DNA of 64,000 nucleotides from Prunus persica (lineage: Eukaryota; Streptophyta; Magnoliopsida; Rosales; Rosaceae), in the NCBI RefSeq assembly GCF_000346465.2, contig NC_034012.1, positions 10,152,294-10,216,293 of the forward strand, in the 5' to 3' direction. A program made the position numbers and the translations under genes. Each line of letters starts with the position of its first letter. Position 1 is the first letter of the stretch. The notes beneath the pieces are model-generated. The model was not told the origin of the DNA and made no database searches. It was given only the letters and a program-made list of their open reading frames with translations. Shown here piece after piece: positions 61,971-64,000 of this stretch.

Positions 61971-64000
61971 TATATTCGGGAAAAAAAATAGGGTTATATA
62001 GTCTTCCAGATTAGGAAGCTCAAGTCGTGTAACTAAGCACAACCAATGTGACTGTTAGTCACAAATGTAGCACAATAAAAAAGCACCTAACAGATTCCGT
62101 AAAATTTCATTAACTTCCCAATTAATTTTCCAAAATCAAGGTCAATTACTGAGGATATGGGTGACTGACATTTGATACTCAACAGGTAGAAAGCAGCATA
62201 GAAAGTCAAACAAAAGACTATTTCATGCAACTGTAACGACATGATCGCATTGACCACAAAATCCTTCAGGGATGGAAAGAAGCATAAAGGAAACCCTTGC
62301 ACAGCAAACACTATCTTGAAAAAGAAAACAGATCCATCCATCCACCCCCTCAAGATGAATGTAAACAGTTTAGGTTGCCTTGGACACAAAACTGGAAAAT
62401 CCAATTGTCCAGTATCTTTCAAAGGTGATAAGAATCAGGAATCACCAGTGAAAAATGATTAAAATAAGCATCCTTCACATAATAATTTCTGCTTCTCTTG
62501 GTTTACAACTCTCTACCACAAGTAACCTTTAAAGGTACCAACTATATCCCATATTAAAAGTAGAATGAATGACAGGTTCATTGATTAAAAACTCTTACTA
62601 CAAAAATATGTAGTTACAGATATTACAGTGATAAATAAATATAGAAGCACCACTTGAAAGAATTTGATTCCAAGGGTCGAGGAACTTTAGGAGAAAATCC
62701 TCACTCTTCCAAATGTATACCAACATATATTGCCTTCATAAATCATCTCTCTTAAACCATACAAAGAAGTCCTGTCCATGACTTTGTCCAAACAAATCCT
62801 GCATGTACCTCCACTCTTTTTGCAGACTAAATCAAAACATTCCCCATTAATGATTACCCCGTCTCCAAAGAACCCCATTCCACCAAAGCACATTAAGAGC
62901 ATGTTTAACACTGATTTTGGAAGGCAAAAACCGCTTTCAGATAACCAAAAATGCTTCTTAGCGTTGCCCGAAAATTTTTAAAGTGCATCTAAATTACAAA
63001 AGCGACGCACTTTTTACAGTTTTTCTGGAGCAGCCCTCTTCAGAAAGCATTTGGATTTTTAATTTAAAAAATTTGTGTTTCGAAAAAAGCAGTTCTAGCA
63101 TGAGCATACTGCTTCCAATAGAAGCATTCCTAAATGGGCCCTAAATGTAGCATTGATCTCATGGTCGCAAACTACACATTCTTTTTTATTAAATGGAGAT
63201 GTGAACCTAGGATCTCCACCCTCACCCCATCGCAAACTATACACTCCAAAGCAATATCCGGAACCAGATACGGAAAAAGGCATACCCGAGGAGAACTAAT
63301 ATTATGAGATTCTAAGGTCTATGGAAAGGGGGCAATTAAAATAATTATATATAAAAAAAAAGGTTGTATATTAATAAGCCTCATGGAGACAAAACAAAGA
63401 ATACCATACAATCTAATAAAAACATAGAAAAGAACACAACAATCAAAAGTAGACGGATAAACGATAACTTCAACAAACCTGGTCCTGTATAAATTCACGT
63501 ACGGTTAGAATTACACAAACTACCCAGGATTTCTGCATACCAGTTTAAAGGGGGCAATTTCTATATAACAGCATTTTTAAATTTCATTTATTTTTAATGG
63601 TTTCTTTGATTTTTTTTGGAAAACCAGATACCCAAGTCATTTTAACAAAAATAATTACAAGAGCAAACAAATTTTAAAAAATTTAAAATAAAAGAAAATT
63701 GGTACAAAATTATTTACCTAATTGTCATAAACAAAGGGATTATAATCGAAGAACGAACCGGATTTCTTCAAACAGTGCCTGCAAAAGAAAAAAAAAATCC
63801 TAATTTAATTACAAGATTACACAAACAGAAATCGTCGAAATTGTAATCGGAAAGATAAAAAAAAAACCCTAGAACTCCAATTGAACGCTAACGGCCACAA
63901 AAGCTTGAAAATTTAAAGAAAATAAAAGGTGATTGTGAAAAATATACAGAAATTGGCATAAAAAAACTCACCCAAACGAAAAACCGATCAAAGCCAACGA
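61837..64000 (-). other. Presumed 5' UTR, introns and promoter of the RING gene
   Basis: No further coding exon was found. A (GA)n tract lies at 61937-61968. Around 62890-63140 a degenerate MITE-like segment occurs (AAAAATGCTTCTTAGC, GAAAGCATTTGG, AGAAGCATTCCTAAATGGGCCC). A donor-like sequence at 63779 and later AACCCTAG (63867) could mark a non-coding first exon. This is an inference. Confidence 0.4.

Overview
This is a plant nuclear window. Coding regions are split by GT-AG introns, AT-rich intergenic DNA is full of LTR and foldback elements, and the protein families are plant-specific (GLR channels, group E bZIP, RABA1, HIP1/ZFP1-type RING ligase). The gene content looks like a woody eudicot, probably Rosaceae. 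That is an inference from familiarity with such sequences, not a search result.

Left half (about 2-34 kb): a head-to-tail array of four clade-II-like glutamate receptor-like (GLR) genes, all on + and all with the same five-exon structure. Copy 1 (2178-5392) and copy 4 (30550-34317) have complete reading frames of 870 and 873 codons. Copy 2 (8345-11580) is a pseudogene with two frameshifts and a stop. Copy 3 (13369-20068) is open to just past the last membrane segment but has lost its cytoplasmic tail and carries other odd changes. Gene remnants border the array: a dihydroflavonol reductase exon at the left edge and an antisense S-receptor-like kinase fragment between copies 1 and 2.

Between copies 3 and 4, and inside copy 3, lie three related solo LTRs of about 2.7-3.0 kb, each with an intact 5-bp target duplication (ATTGT, ATATG, TGTCC). 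Two carry a 92-bp minisatellite with an internal dyad and repeated CACGTG cores. The one in copy 3 intron 1 is broken by a 373-N assembly gap at the minisatellite. Copy 4 still shows the unoccupied insertion site, so that insertion is younger than the copy 3/4 duplication.

Right half (35-64 kb): ordinary single-copy genes. These are a bZIP34/61-type transcription factor (-), homogentisate 1,2-dioxygenase (-, 8 coding exons), a TAF RNA polymerase I subunit A-like gene (+, 9 exons), a RABA1 small GTPase (+) and a RING-H2 E3 ligase of the HIP1/ZFP1/MBR group (-). I joined exons by hand and every model closes in frame. These genes have unrelated jobs and show no sign of acting as a unit. Between and within them are a solo LTR with target duplication AGGCT, three long foldback elements, a short MITE and many GA/CT microsatellites, several of which touch splice sites.

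I saw no CRISPR, tRNA or rRNA gene, and no clear new enzymatic system. The most unusual items are the minisatellite-bearing solo LTR family with its dated insertion, and the degeneration series in the GLR array.
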